Shown piece after piece: positions 46,453 to 53,224 of a stretch of 53,224 nt of DNA. A program made the position numbers and the translations under genes. The notes under the pieces are model-generated. The model saw nothing but the letters and a program-made list of their open reading frames with translations, made no database searches and was not told the origin of the DNA. Every line of letters starts with the position of its first letter. The stretch's first letter is position 1. The DNA comes from Acidocella sp. KAb 2-4 (GTDB lineage Bacteria > Pseudomonadota > Alphaproteobacteria > Acetobacterales > Acetobacteraceae): positions 1 to 53,224 of the forward strand of contig NZ_JAJDJU010000019.1 in assembly GCF_020567705.1 (NCBI RefSeq), given 5' to 3'.

Positions 46453-47881
46453 CCAGCGTCTCGCGCTGTTCATCCTGGCGGCGGCAGTGCTGCTGCTCGG
46501 CCTCGCTTGGCTGCGCCCGCCAGAATATGACGAAGCCTATTCCCTCTTCCTCGCCGCCGGGCATGCCCGCCCCGCCTGGCCGCAGGGCGTGTTTTCGCCT
46601 GCCGCCGTACGTGGCCTGTATGCGGGTGGCGCGGGGTTTGGGCGGATCGCGCATGATCTACGCGTGGGGGATGTGCATCCGCCGCTGTATTTCTGGGCGC
46701 TGGAGGTTTGGCGGCGGATCTGGGGGCCGTCCTGGTTCGCGGCGCGGGTGCTGTCGGTGCTGTTCACGCTGGGCGGGCTGGCGGCGCTGGCGCGCTTGGC
46801 GGCCGCGGCGGTGGTGCCGGTGCTGCCCGCTCTGGCACTCACCCTGTTCTCCTACGGGTTTGCCTATACCGGCATCGTCGCGCGCGGTTTCGCCCTGGCG
46901 CAGCTTTGCGACATTGGCGGCGTGCTGCTGTGTTTCCGCGCGGCGCAAGCGCGGCGTTGGGGCTTGGCGCTGGCGGGCGGGGCGGTGTTTGGCGCGGCGA
47001 GTTTCAGCAATTATCTGGCGGTGTTCACCGCGGGCGGGGCGCTGCTCTGGCTGGCCGCCACGCGCTGGCGGCTGGTGCCGGTGGCGCTGGCCGGAATGGC
47101 GCCGTTTCTGGCGCTGGATTTCTGGTTCTTCCTGGCGCAGCGGCATTCGCGGGTGGGGCAGTTCGTGCCGTTCAACATGCGCCACGCATTGGCGGTGCTG
47201 GCGCGCGATGCCGGGGCGGCGGTGTTTGGCGGATTGCCGGTTTATGCCGGGGCGTTTGCCGTGCCCGTGATGCTGGGCTTGCTCGGGTTGCTGCTGGCCG
47301 GGCTGGGCTATGTGGCGCGGCGCCGGCACGCGCAAGCGGGGTTGTTCGCGCTGCTGGCCCTGGCCACCCCGGCCGGGCTGCTGCTGCTCGGGCTGGTCTT
47401 CCACAACACGCCGATCGAGATCCGCTACCTCGCCTTCGCCACGCCCTGGCTGGCGTTGCTGCTGGCCCCCGCCCTGCCGCGCCTGCTATTGGCGGCGATG
47501 CTGGCGGTGCAGGCGGCGGCCATCGCGGGGCTGGCCTTCGCGCCCGCCACCGCGCAGCCGCAGGGTTTGGCGGCGCGCGCGGCGGCGGCGTATCCGGGCG
47601 CGCTGGTGCTGGTGCCGTTTGGCAATGATGGGGTGGGCGTGCCGGGCCCGTTCATCGCCGCCGCACCGGATGACATGCGGATCATGCTCATCCATCCGGG
47701 GCAGGCTGTGGATCTGCGGGGCGAGCGGCGCATCGTGCTGGCGGCAATCGGCGCGGATGATTCCAGCCGCAGCGCTAGCGCGCAGATGCTGGCGATGCTA
47801 CAGGCCGATGCCTGCCTGCGGGAGACGGCGCGGACGAGCCTCATCGCGGTCTTTGACCGCAGCTGCGCGGATCAGCAATAG
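46445..47881 (+). CDS. GT39/ArnT-like membrane glycosyltransferase
   Basis: A 478-residue GT-C type protein with about ten to eleven membrane segments. The first periplasmic loop has the acidic pair Asp29-Glu30 (EYDEAYSLFL), expected to be catalytic, and VGDVHPPLYFWAL follows at about 75-87, as in PMT/ArnT enzymes using polyprenyl-phosphate sugars. The acceptor is unknown. Its last 84 bases overlap the convergent DUF4149 gene. Confidence 0.8.
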   Translation: MNSQRLALFILAAAVLLLGLAWLRPPEYDEAYSLFLAAGHARPAWPQGVFSPAAVRGLYAGGAGFGRIAHDLRVGDVHPPLYFWALEVWRRIWGPSWFAARVLSVLFTLGGLAALARLAAAAVVPVLPALALTLFSYGFAYTGIVARGFALAQLCDIGGVLLCFRAAQARRWGLALAGGAVFGAASFSNYLAVFTAGGALLWLAATRWRLVPVALAGMAPFLALDFWFFLAQRHSRVGQFVPFNMRHALAVLARDAGAAVFGGLPVYAGAFAVPVMLGLLGLLLAGLGYVARRRHAQAGLFALLALATPAGLLLLGLVFHNTPIEIRYLAFATPWLALLLAPALPRLLLAAMLAVQAAAIAGLAFAPATAQPQGLAARAAAAYPGALVLVPFGNDGVGVPGPFIAAAPDDMRIMLIHPGQAVDLRGERRIVLAAIGADDSSRSASAQMLAMLQADACLRETARTSLIAVFDRSCADQQ

Positions 47882-48259
47882 CAGCGCCGCGAACAGCTCG
47901 GCGCCGTTCAGCCAGACCGAGACATTGTGCCAGAACGCGAACCCGGCGGCGTTGTTGGCGGCTTTCAGCGCGTCCATATGCGGCAGCAGCCAGAGCAGCG
48001 ACCATAGGGTGACGGCGATCACCGCCCCCGGCCCCGCTGCGGCGGCTTTGCGTTGCAGCAGCAACCCGAGTCCCGCCAGCGCCGCGCTGGCCAGCACGAA
48101 GCCGTAATACCAGGGGAAGGCGGCGCGGATGAACGCGCCCGCCACCGGCAGCGGCAGATGCGTGAACACCAGCGGCGCCATCACCGCGCCGAAGAACAGC
48201 ATCCCGCCGGTCAGGATTCCGAGCCCGACAATGGCCAGGATGCCGCCCCAGCTGCGCAT
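47798..48259 (-). CDS. DUF4149 family membrane protein
   Basis: A 153-residue protein with four membrane segments: ILAIVGLGILTGGMLFFGA, a second near FVLASAALAGLGLLL, a third in GAVIAVTLWSLLWLLPH and a fourth in LNGAELFAALLLLI, then a basic tail. DUF4149 has no known function. Its start overlaps the ahcY stop by one base, so it is probably co-transcribed with ahcY. The last 28 codons, including the tail, overlap the GT39-like gene on the other strand. Confidence 0.78.
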   Translation of the reverse strand: MRSWGGILAIVGLGILTGGMLFFGAVMAPLVFTHLPLPVAGAFIRAAFPWYYGFVLASAALAGLGLLLQRKAAAAGPGAVIAVTLWSLLWLLPHMDALKAANNAAGFAFWHNVSVWLNGAELFAALLLLIRAAAVKDRDEARPRRLPQAGIGL

Positions 48260-49563
48260 CAGTAGCGGTAGAGATCGTGCTTGAACGGCCCCTGCACCTC
48301 CAGGCCCAGATAATCGGCCTGCTTCTGGGTGAGCGCGGTCAGCTTGGCGCCGACCTTGGCCAGATGCAGCGCCGCGACCTTTTCGTCGAGATGGCGCGGC
48401 AGCACGTACACCTTGTTTTCATACTTGCCGGCGGGCGCGGTCCACAGCTCGATCTGCGCCAGCACCTGGTTGGTGAAGCTGGCGGACATCACGAAGCTCG
48501 GGTGCCCGGTGGCGTTGCCGAGATTCACCAGGCGGCCTTCAGAGAGCACGATCAGGCGCTTGCCATCGGGGAACACCACCTCGTCCACCTGCGGCTTGAT
48601 GTTCACCCACTGGTAGTTGCGCAGCGCCTCGATCTGAATCTCGCTGTCGAAATGCCCGATATTGCAGACGATCGCGCGGTGCTTCATCGCCCGCATGTGG
48701 TCGGCGGTGATGACATCGACATTGCCGGTGGCGGTGACGAAGATATCGCCGCGCGGCGCCGCGTCGTCCATGGTCACCACCTCATAGCCTTCCATGGCGG
48801 CCTGCAGGGCGCAGATCGGGTCGATCTCGGTCACCATCACGCGGCAGCCCGCGTTACGCAGGCTGGCGGCGGAGCCCTTGCCGACATCGCCGAAGCCGCA
48901 CACCACGGCGATCTTGCCGGCCATCATCACGTCGGTGCCGCGGCGGATGCCGTCCACCAGGCTCTCACGGCAGCCATAGAGATTGTCGAATTTCGACTTC
49001 GTCACAGAGTCATTCACGTTGATCGCCGGGACCTTCAGCTCGCCGGTGCGCGCCATGTCCCACAGCCGGTGCACGCCGGTGGTGGTCTCTTCCGAGATGC
49101 CGCGCACATGGGCCAGCAGCTCCGGGTATTTGTCGTGCATCAGCTTGGTGGCGTCGCCGCCATCGTCGAGGATCATGTTGGGCGTCCAGCCATCCGGGCC
49201 GGTCACGGTCTGGTTGATGCACCACCAGAACTCGTCCTCGCTCATGCCTTTCCAGGCGAACACCGGGATGCCCGCGGCGGCGATGGCGGCGGCGGCGTGG
49301 TCCTGGGTGGAGAAGATGTTGCACGACGACCAGCGCACCGAGGCGCCGAGCGCGGTGAGCGTCTCGATCAGCACGGCGGTCTGGATGGTCATGTGCAGGC
49401 AGCCGACGATGCGCGCCCCGGAGAGCGGCTTGGAGGTGCCGAACTCCTCGCGCAGCGCCATCAGGCCGGGCATCTCGTCCTGGGCCATCTCGATCTCCTT
49501 GCGGCCCCATTCGGCCAGCGAGATGTCCTTGACCTTGTAATCCAGCTGCGTGGCATCCGGCAT
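48259..49563 (-). CDS. ahcY: S-adenosylhomocysteine hydrolase
   Basis: A 434-residue enzyme that splits SAH into adenosine and homocysteine, relieving methyltransferase inhibition. It has the substrate region [29 protein letters not shown], the NAD motif [12 protein letters not shown] and the C-terminal DLYRY. AGAGGA lies 7 bases before the ATG. The leader has the palindrome-like CAACAnnnnnTGTTG at 49580-49594 (minus-strand reading). I found no SAH riboswitch pattern. It follows the PCuAC-cytochrome pair by 73 bases. Confidence 0.97.
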   Translation of the reverse strand: MPDATQLDYKVKDISLAEWGRKEIEMAQDEMPGLMALREEFGTSKPLSGARIVGCLHMTIQTAVLIETLTALGASVRWSSCNIFSTQDHAAAAIAAAGIPVFAWKGMSEDEFWWCINQTVTGPDGWTPNMILDDGGDATKLMHDKYPELLAHVRGISEETTTGVHRLWDMARTGELKVPAINVNDSVTKSKFDNLYGCRESLVDGIRRGTDVMMAGKIAVVCGFGDVGKGSAASLRNAGCRVMVTEIDPICALQAAMEGYEVVTMDDAAPRGDIFVTATGNVDVITADHMRAMKHRAIVCNIGHFDSEIQIEALRNYQWVNIKPQVDEVVFPDGKRLIVLSEGRLVNLGNATGHPSFVMSASFTNQVLAQIELWTAPAGKYENKVYVLPRHLDEKVAALHLAKVGAKLTALTQKQADYLGLEVQGPFKHDLYRY

Positions 49564-49636
49564 AGCGCAATCCTCTCACAACAAATTCTGTTGGCGTTCC
49601 TTATTCCGTCGCGGGCGGGCGGACAACCTGGGGCGG

Positions 49637-49954
49637 TCAGGGTTTTGGCAGCGCGGCGAAATAGGCGGCCACGGCCTCGGCCTCGGCCGGGCTGAGCGCG
49701 TGGGCGATGGAGCGCATCAGCGCGTTGCCGCCCTTGCCCTGGGCCATCGCCGCCAGCTCGGCCTCGATCTCGCCCTCGGGCCGGCCAGCCAAAGCGGGAG
49801 CGCCGGTGGCGGGTTTGCCGGCGCCGTTCACCCCGTGGCAGGCGGCGCAGGGCAGGGCGCCGTTGCTGTTGCCGTGCAGCACGATGTCCTGCCCCGAGGG
49901 CGCGGCGCGGGCGGCCCAGGGCAGCAGGCAGAGCAGAACGGCCAGACGCCTCAC
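49637..49954 (-). CDS. Small class I c-type cytochrome
   Basis: A 105-residue exported cytochrome with a signal peptide (about 1-18, RRLAVLLCLLPWAARA). The heme site is Cys36-Ala-Ala-Cys39-His40, and a likely axial Met is Met80 in GGNALMRSIAH. It has the small cytochrome c553-type layout ending in LSPAEAEAVAAYFAAL. The start is GTG at 49954, overlapping the PCuAC stop (GTGA). It is an electron carrier, perhaps linked to an oxidase matured by PCuAC. Confidence 0.88.
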   Translation of the reverse strand: MRRLAVLLCLLPWAARAAPSGQDIVLHGNSNGALPCAACHGVNGAGKPATGAPALAGRPEGEIEAELAAMAQGKGGNALMRSIAHALSPAEAEAVAAYFAALPKP

Positions 49955-50376
49955 GGCGCGCCCGAGGGGCCGTAGACCGGTGCGGTGAGGTCCAGGCTGG
50001 TGCCGTCCTGGAAGTCGAGCGTGATTGGCACCTCGGCGCCGACGCGCATTTTTGGCTGCATGCACATCAGATGGTAGCCGCCCTCGGCCAGGGCAATGCT
50101 GCCATGCGCCGGGACGGTGAGGCTGGAGACCGCCATCATCATCGAGGTGCCGCCGCTATTCACGCTCTCGTGCAGCATCAACATGCCGCAGGCGGGCGAA
50201 TGCGCGCCGGTCAGCACGGCCTGGGTGTCGCCGTTATTGGTCAGCGTGAGGTAGGCCCCCGCCGGAATGTTGGGCAGCAGGTAGCGCACCCAGGGGTGCT
50301 GCACGCTCACCCCGGCGGGCGGCCCGGCCCAGGCCAGCGCCGGCAACAACCCGAGGGCTAACCATGTCTTGCGCAT
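49951..50376 (-). CDS. Periplasmic copper chaperone PCuAC
   Basis: A 141-residue exported protein with a signal peptide (about 1-18, ending AWA). The copper site fits the family rule H-X10-M-X21-H-X-M exactly: His69, Met80, His102, Met104. PCuAC delivers Cu(I) to cytochrome oxidase. The ribosome site decides the start: GGAGG is 7 bases before ATG 50376, while the ATG at 50382 touches it. It overlaps the cytochrome gene by 4 bases. Confidence 0.93.
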   Translation of the reverse strand: MRKTWLALGLLPALAWAGPPAGVSVQHPWVRYLLPNIPAGAYLTLTNNGDTQAVLTGAHSPACGMLMLHESVNSGGTSMMMAVSSLTVPAHGSIALAEGGYHLMCMQPKMRVGAEVPITLDFQDGTSLDLTAPVYGPSGAP

Positions 50377-50496
50377 CCACATCCTCCGCTGGATTGGTTC
50401 TACGCCGGTTTAGGCCAAAAAATCCGGTGTCGGGAGGTGCTTTGTGGCCGGGGTGGAGATTGCCTTCGACCCGCCAGGAGCGCAAAACACCGGGCC

Positions 50497-50907
50497 ATGG
50501 AATATCCCCGTTATGCCGATGCCACCCGCGCCACCCGCCGGATGTTTATCCGCGATTTGGTGCTCGATGCCAGCATTGGCGTGCACCCGCATGAGCATGA
50601 GCGCTGCCAGCGCATCCGCATCAACCTCGACCTTGGCGTGGCGGATGACGGCGCGCAGCGGCTCTCCCGCACGGCGGTCGGCGCCGATGATCTGGCGCGG
50701 GTCGTGGATTACGAATCCATCGTGAATAATGTCCGCGCCGCCGTCACCTCGGGCCATGTGCAACTGGTGGAGACCTTGGCAGAGCGCCTAGCCGAGATCT
50801 GCCTGGCTGATCGCCGGGTCCGGCTGGTGCGGGTTTGTGTGGAAAAGCTCGACGTGTTCGCCGACGCGGTCGCCGCGGGCGTGGAAATCGAGCGCCGCAA
50901 CGATTAG
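50497..50907 (+). CDS. folB: Dihydroneopterin aldolase
   Basis: A 136-residue FolB of folate synthesis. It has FIRDLVLDASIGVHPHE (about 17-33), the substrate-binding Glu in VDYESIVN and the C-terminal catalytic lysine in VCVEKLDVF. ATG at 50497 is used; its AGGAG lies rather far upstream (about 17 bases). An alternative ATG at 50542 would remove 15 residues and still keep the domain. It is divergent from PCuAC, 120 bases away. Confidence 0.88.
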   Translation: MEYPRYADATRATRRMFIRDLVLDASIGVHPHEHERCQRIRINLDLGVADDGAQRLSRTAVGADDLARVVDYESIVNNVRAAVTSGHVQLVETLAERLAEICLADRRVRLVRVCVEKLDVFADAVAAGVEIERRND

Positions 50908-51119
50908 TTTTCCACCGCCCGAATTGGTGTGGATTCAACGTGTTTTGGGGTTGATTTCAGGCCTTTGGCTGCGCGGTTGTTTCTGAAAAAATGTATTGAT
51001 ATCAGCGTGTTAACTCTGGGTAATAAGCCAAACGGACGAAATGCGGCTTTTGCTGGCCGAATCCGGGTTGTCCCGGCTTTTGGCGCAGTGTCCACACACT
51101 TATCCACAGGGTTATCACG
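50908..51119 (+). other. 212-base non-coding region before uvrC
   Basis: AT-rich compared with the rest (for example 50984-51013). It holds one perfect DnaA box, a near-match TTTTCCACC at 50908-50916, and TTAACTCTGGGTAAT at 51010-51024, which is six of eight for a CtrA site (TTAA-N7-TTAA). I see no gene, terminator or SOS (GTTC-N7-GTTC) box. Confidence 0.6.
51100..51108 (+). promoter_or_regulatory. DnaA box (perfect 9-mer)
   Basis: TTATCCACA, identical to the high-affinity DnaA box, 11 bases before the uvrC start. Confidence 0.75.
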
Positions 51120-52994
51120 ATGAGTGTGGATAAGCCGTCGGCGGTCGGAGTCACCGTGATTGAGACGGCGTTGCGCACGATGCCCGGCAACCCTGGCGTG
51201 TATCGGATGCTGGGCGCCAAGGGCGAGGCGCTCTATGTCGGCAAGGCGCGCAATCTGAAAAAGCGGGTGGTGGCTTATACCCAGCTTGCTCGCCTGCCCG
51301 AGCGCCTGCGCCGGATGGTGTCGGAAACGGTGTCGATGGAGATCGTGACCACCCACACCGAAGCCGAGGCGCTGCTGCTGGAAGCAAACCTGATCAAGAG
51401 GTTACAGCCGCATTACAATATCTTATTGCGCGATGATAAATCCTATCCCTGGCTGATGCTGACCGAGGATCACCCCTACCCGCAACTGGCCAAGCATCGT
51501 GGCGCGCAGACGCGCAAGGGCAGCTATTGGGGGCCGTTTGCCTCGGCCTGGTCGGTCAATCAAACCGTGCAGGCCTTGCAGCGCGTGTTCCTGCTGCGCA
51601 CCTGCGAGGACACGGTATTCGCCAACCGCACCCGGCCCTGCCTGTTATTTCAGATCAAACGCTGCAGCGCACCATGCGTCGGGCGGATCTCGGAAGCGGA
51701 TTACGAAACGCTGGTGGAGCAGGCGAAGGCGTTCCTGTCGGGAAAAACCAGTGCGATCCAGAAGGATCTCGCGGCCGCCATGCAGGAGGCGGCAGAGCAT
51801 CTGGAGTTCGAGCGCGCGGCGGCAATCCGCGACCGCATCCGCGGGCTCACGCAGGTGCAGAGCACCGATGTGATCAACCCGGCCAGCCTGGGCGATGCCG
51901 ATGTCATCGCCCTGCACCAGGCCGCGGGGCAGAGCTGCGTGCAGGTGTTTTTCATCCGTGGCGGGCGCAATAACGGCAATCGCAGCTTCTTCCCCGCCAA
52001 CACCAAGGGGGACGAGCCGGGAGCGGTGCTGGCGGCGTTCATCTCGCAATTCTACGACAACAAGCCGCCGCCGCCGCAGGTCCTGCTCAACCACGTGCCG
52101 GAGGAGGAGGAGCTGCTGGCGGAAGCGTTGTCGCTGAAGGCGGGGCGGAAAGTGGCGGTGCTGGTGCCGCAGCGGGGCGAAAAGCATGATGTGGTGATGC
52201 ACGCCGCGACCAATGCGCGCGAAGCGTTGGAGCGTAAGCTGGCCGAGAGCGCCGGGCAGGGCAAGCTGCTGGCCGCCGTGGCGGAGCTGTTCGGCCTGCC
52301 GGAGACGCCGCAGCGGATCGAGACCTATGACAACTCGCATATCATGGGCACCAACGCGTATGGCGTGATGGTGGTGGCTGGGCCGGAGGGGTTCAACAAA
52401 TCCGCCTATCGCAAATTCGGCATCAAGAGCGCCATCACGCCGGGCGATGATTTCGGCATGATGCGCGAGGTGCTGGAGCGCCGGTTCGGCCGCGCCTTGG
52501 CCGAGGACCCGGACCGGGCGTCGGAAAACTGGCCGGACCTCGTGCTGATCGATGGCGGCGCCGGGCAGCTTTCGGCGGCCAAGGCGATCATGGCCGAGCT
52601 GGGGCTGGAGGATATTCCGCTGGTCGGCATCGCCAAGGGGCCGGACCGCGATGCCGGGCGGGAATGGTTTTATATGGAGGGGCGCGACCCCTTCCAGCTG
52701 CCGCCGCGTGACCCGGTGCTTTACTTCCTGCAACGCCTGCGGGACGAGGCGCACCGCTTCGCCATCACCACCCACCGCAATGCGCGCAGCAAAAAGATCA
52801 CCACCTCGGAGCTGGACGAGATCCCCGGCATTGGCGCGGCGCGCAAGAAGGCGCTGCTGTTGCATTTCGGCTCGGCGCGAGAGGTGCGCGGCGCGGGGCT
52901 GAGGGATTTGGAGGCGGTGGATGGCATCAACCGCGCCACCGCGCGGGCGGTGTACGCGTTTTTCCATCCCGGCGTGCGGCTGGACGAGGCATGA
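51120..52994 (+). CDS. uvrC: Excinuclease ABC subunit C
   Basis: A 624-residue nucleotide excision repair nuclease that makes both incisions at UvrAB-marked damage. The GIY-YIG domain is at the start ([25 protein letters not shown]). The UVR motif is near 205-240 ([17 protein letters not shown]). The RNase H-like endonuclease has [15 protein letters not shown] and [11 protein letters not shown], and a helix-hairpin-helix end has [19 protein letters not shown]. Length is normal. The start codon sits between two inverted DnaA boxes, which hints at DnaA control. Confidence 0.96.
   Translation: MSVDKPSAVGVTVIETALRTMPGNPGVYRMLGAKGEALYVGKARNLKKRVVAYTQLARLPERLRRMVSETVSMEIVTTHTEAEALLLEANLIKRLQPHYNILLRDDKSYPWLMLTEDHPYPQLAKHRGAQTRKGSYWGPFASAWSVNQTVQALQRVFLLRTCEDTVFANRTRPCLLFQIKRCSAPCVGRISEADYETLVEQAKAFLSGKTSAIQKDLAAAMQEAAEHLEFERAAAIRDRIRGLTQVQSTDVINPASLGDADVIALHQAAGQSCVQVFFIRGGRNNGNRSFFPANTKGDEPGAVLAAFISQFYDNKPPPPQVLLNHVPEEEELLAEALSLKAGRKVAVLVPQRGEKHDVVMHAATNAREALERKLAESAGQGKLLAAVAELFGLPETPQRIETYDNSHIMGTNAYGVMVVAGPEGFNKSAYRKFGIKSAITPGDDFGMMREVLERRFGRALAEDPDRASENWPDLVLIDGGAGQLSAAKAIMAELGLEDIPLVGIAKGPDRDAGREWFYMEGRDPFQLPPRDPVLYFLQRLRDEAHRFAITTHRNARSKKITTSELDEIPGIGAARKKALLLHFGSAREVRGAGLRDLEAVDGINRATARAVYAFFHPGVRLDEA
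51125..51133 (-). promoter_or_regulatory. DnaA box (perfect 9-mer, inverted)
   Basis: TGTGGATAA, the exact inverse complement of the box at 51100. It lies inside codons 2-5 of uvrC, and 16 bases separate the two boxes. Confidence 0.7.
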
Positions 52995-53059
52995 ATTTGC
53001 CGTAATGCCGCCACGGTCGGGCGGCTAAAAGGGACGCGTCAGGCAGGGAGGTAGGCGCG

Positions 53060-53224
53060 ATGAGCCAGGAGATTTGGGCCAGTCTGGAGACCGAGGCGCG
53101 GGCGGCGCCGTCCATCAAGGATCTCTTCGCCGCCGACGCTGCTCGCTTTGCCAAATTCTCGGCGCGGTTTGGCGAGATGCTGCTGGATTTCTCCAAGACC
53201 AGCCTGACGGAGGCGTCGCTGGCA
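53060..53224 (+). CDS. pgi: Glucose-6-phosphate isomerase, N-terminal part
   Basis: The first 55 codons of a gene cut by the right edge. GGGAGG lies 7-8 bases before ATG 53060. The sequence IKDLFAADAARFAKFSARFGEMLLDFSKTSLT matches the Pgi N-terminus in its key blocks (LFAAD, RF..FS, LLDFSK). The enzyme interconverts glucose-6-P and fructose-6-P. It is 65 bases after uvrC on the same strand. Catalytic residues are outside the window. Confidence 0.82.
   Translation, partial: MSQEIWASLETEARAAPSIKDLFAADAARFAKFSARFGEMLLDFSKTSLTEASLA

Noticed and set aside
49564-49636. SAH riboswitch before ahcY
   Set aside because: The short leader lacks the conserved SAH-riboswitch core and is too small for the known fold.
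48277-49695. 472-codon open frame antisense to ahcY
   Set aside because: Shadow of a highly conserved gene, rich in His, Ala and Gly with no motif.
50908-51119. Chromosome replication origin
   Set aside because: The DnaA boxes and AT-rich patch are suggestive, but there are only one or two further weak boxes and no dnaA, hemE or parAB nearby. Kept as a finding, not annotated as oriC.
53007-53025. Terminator after uvrC
   Set aside because: GCCGCC/GGCGGC forms a stem but is followed by TAAAA, not a T-run.

Overview
The window is a gene-dense, high-GC chromosomal segment with about 57 protein genes. I saw no rRNA, tRNA, insertion sequence, phage gene or CRISPR array. Gene content and protein style point to an alphaproteobacterium, most likely an acetic-acid-bacterium relative (Acetobacteraceae, Acidocella/Acidiphilium-like). 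Supporting this are a hopanoid cluster with hpnABCDE, shc and hpnL, a HemY/mitofilin-like pair beside hemCD, metX-metW, and a PCuAC/cytochrome pair. The family assignment is inference, because there is no 16S gene to test it.

Layout, left to right. (1) 1-2.7 kb: a truncated unknown gene, adenosine kinase with a TauE/SafE permease, and glutamate racemase. (2) 2.7-8.6 kb: a leftward cell-shape operon mreC-mreD-mrdA-rodA followed by murI, with no mreB; then yggS and a ThiE-like gene whose start codons overlap head to head. (3) 8.6-11 kb: a porin behind an exact-consensus Pho box, and a DUF3576 lipoprotein. (4) 11-25 kb: a ROK sugar kinase, then a rightward run of TusA-like, HDAC-like, xseB and ispA. 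This run meets a large hopanoid region: shc, a methyltransferase, the overlapping operon hpnA-B-C-D-E, and a divergent arm with a ferritin-like di-iron protein and hpnL. (5) 24-30 kb: an MFS transporter, the leftward chain ftsE-ftsX-ydcF-plsC, a zinc-ribbon membrane protein, and glmU. (6) 30-35 kb: an aromatic amino acid operon (chorismate mutase, aminotransferase, tyrA) and metX-metW. (7) 34.7-43.6 kb: an eight-gene leftward operon hemC-hemD-mitofilin-like-hemY followed without a break by a complete peptide-type ABC importer. (8) 43.6-47.9 kb: tsaD-rlmJ-gpsA-GT39-like, reading right. (9) 47.8-50.4 kb: PCuAC, cytochrome c, ahcY and DUF4149, reading left. (10) 50.5 kb to the end: folB, uvrC with a pair of inverted DnaA boxes around its start, and the first 55 codons of pgi.

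Functionally, ispA makes the farnesyl diphosphate that HpnD/HpnC/HpnE convert to squalene and Shc cyclises. ahcY, adenosine kinase and metX/metW belong to the methyl cycle. The mre/mrd/mur genes, ftsEX and glmU serve the envelope. Most operons are packed with 1-11 base overlaps, several through GTG or TTG starts.

The items most worth a second look are the Pho-box porin, the di-iron protein and methyltransferase inside the hopanoid region, the heme-gene/ABC-importer operon, a TusA-like protein that has lost its catalytic cysteine, a chorismate mutase fused to a decayed prephenate dehydratase-like tail, and the DnaA-box pair at uvrC.
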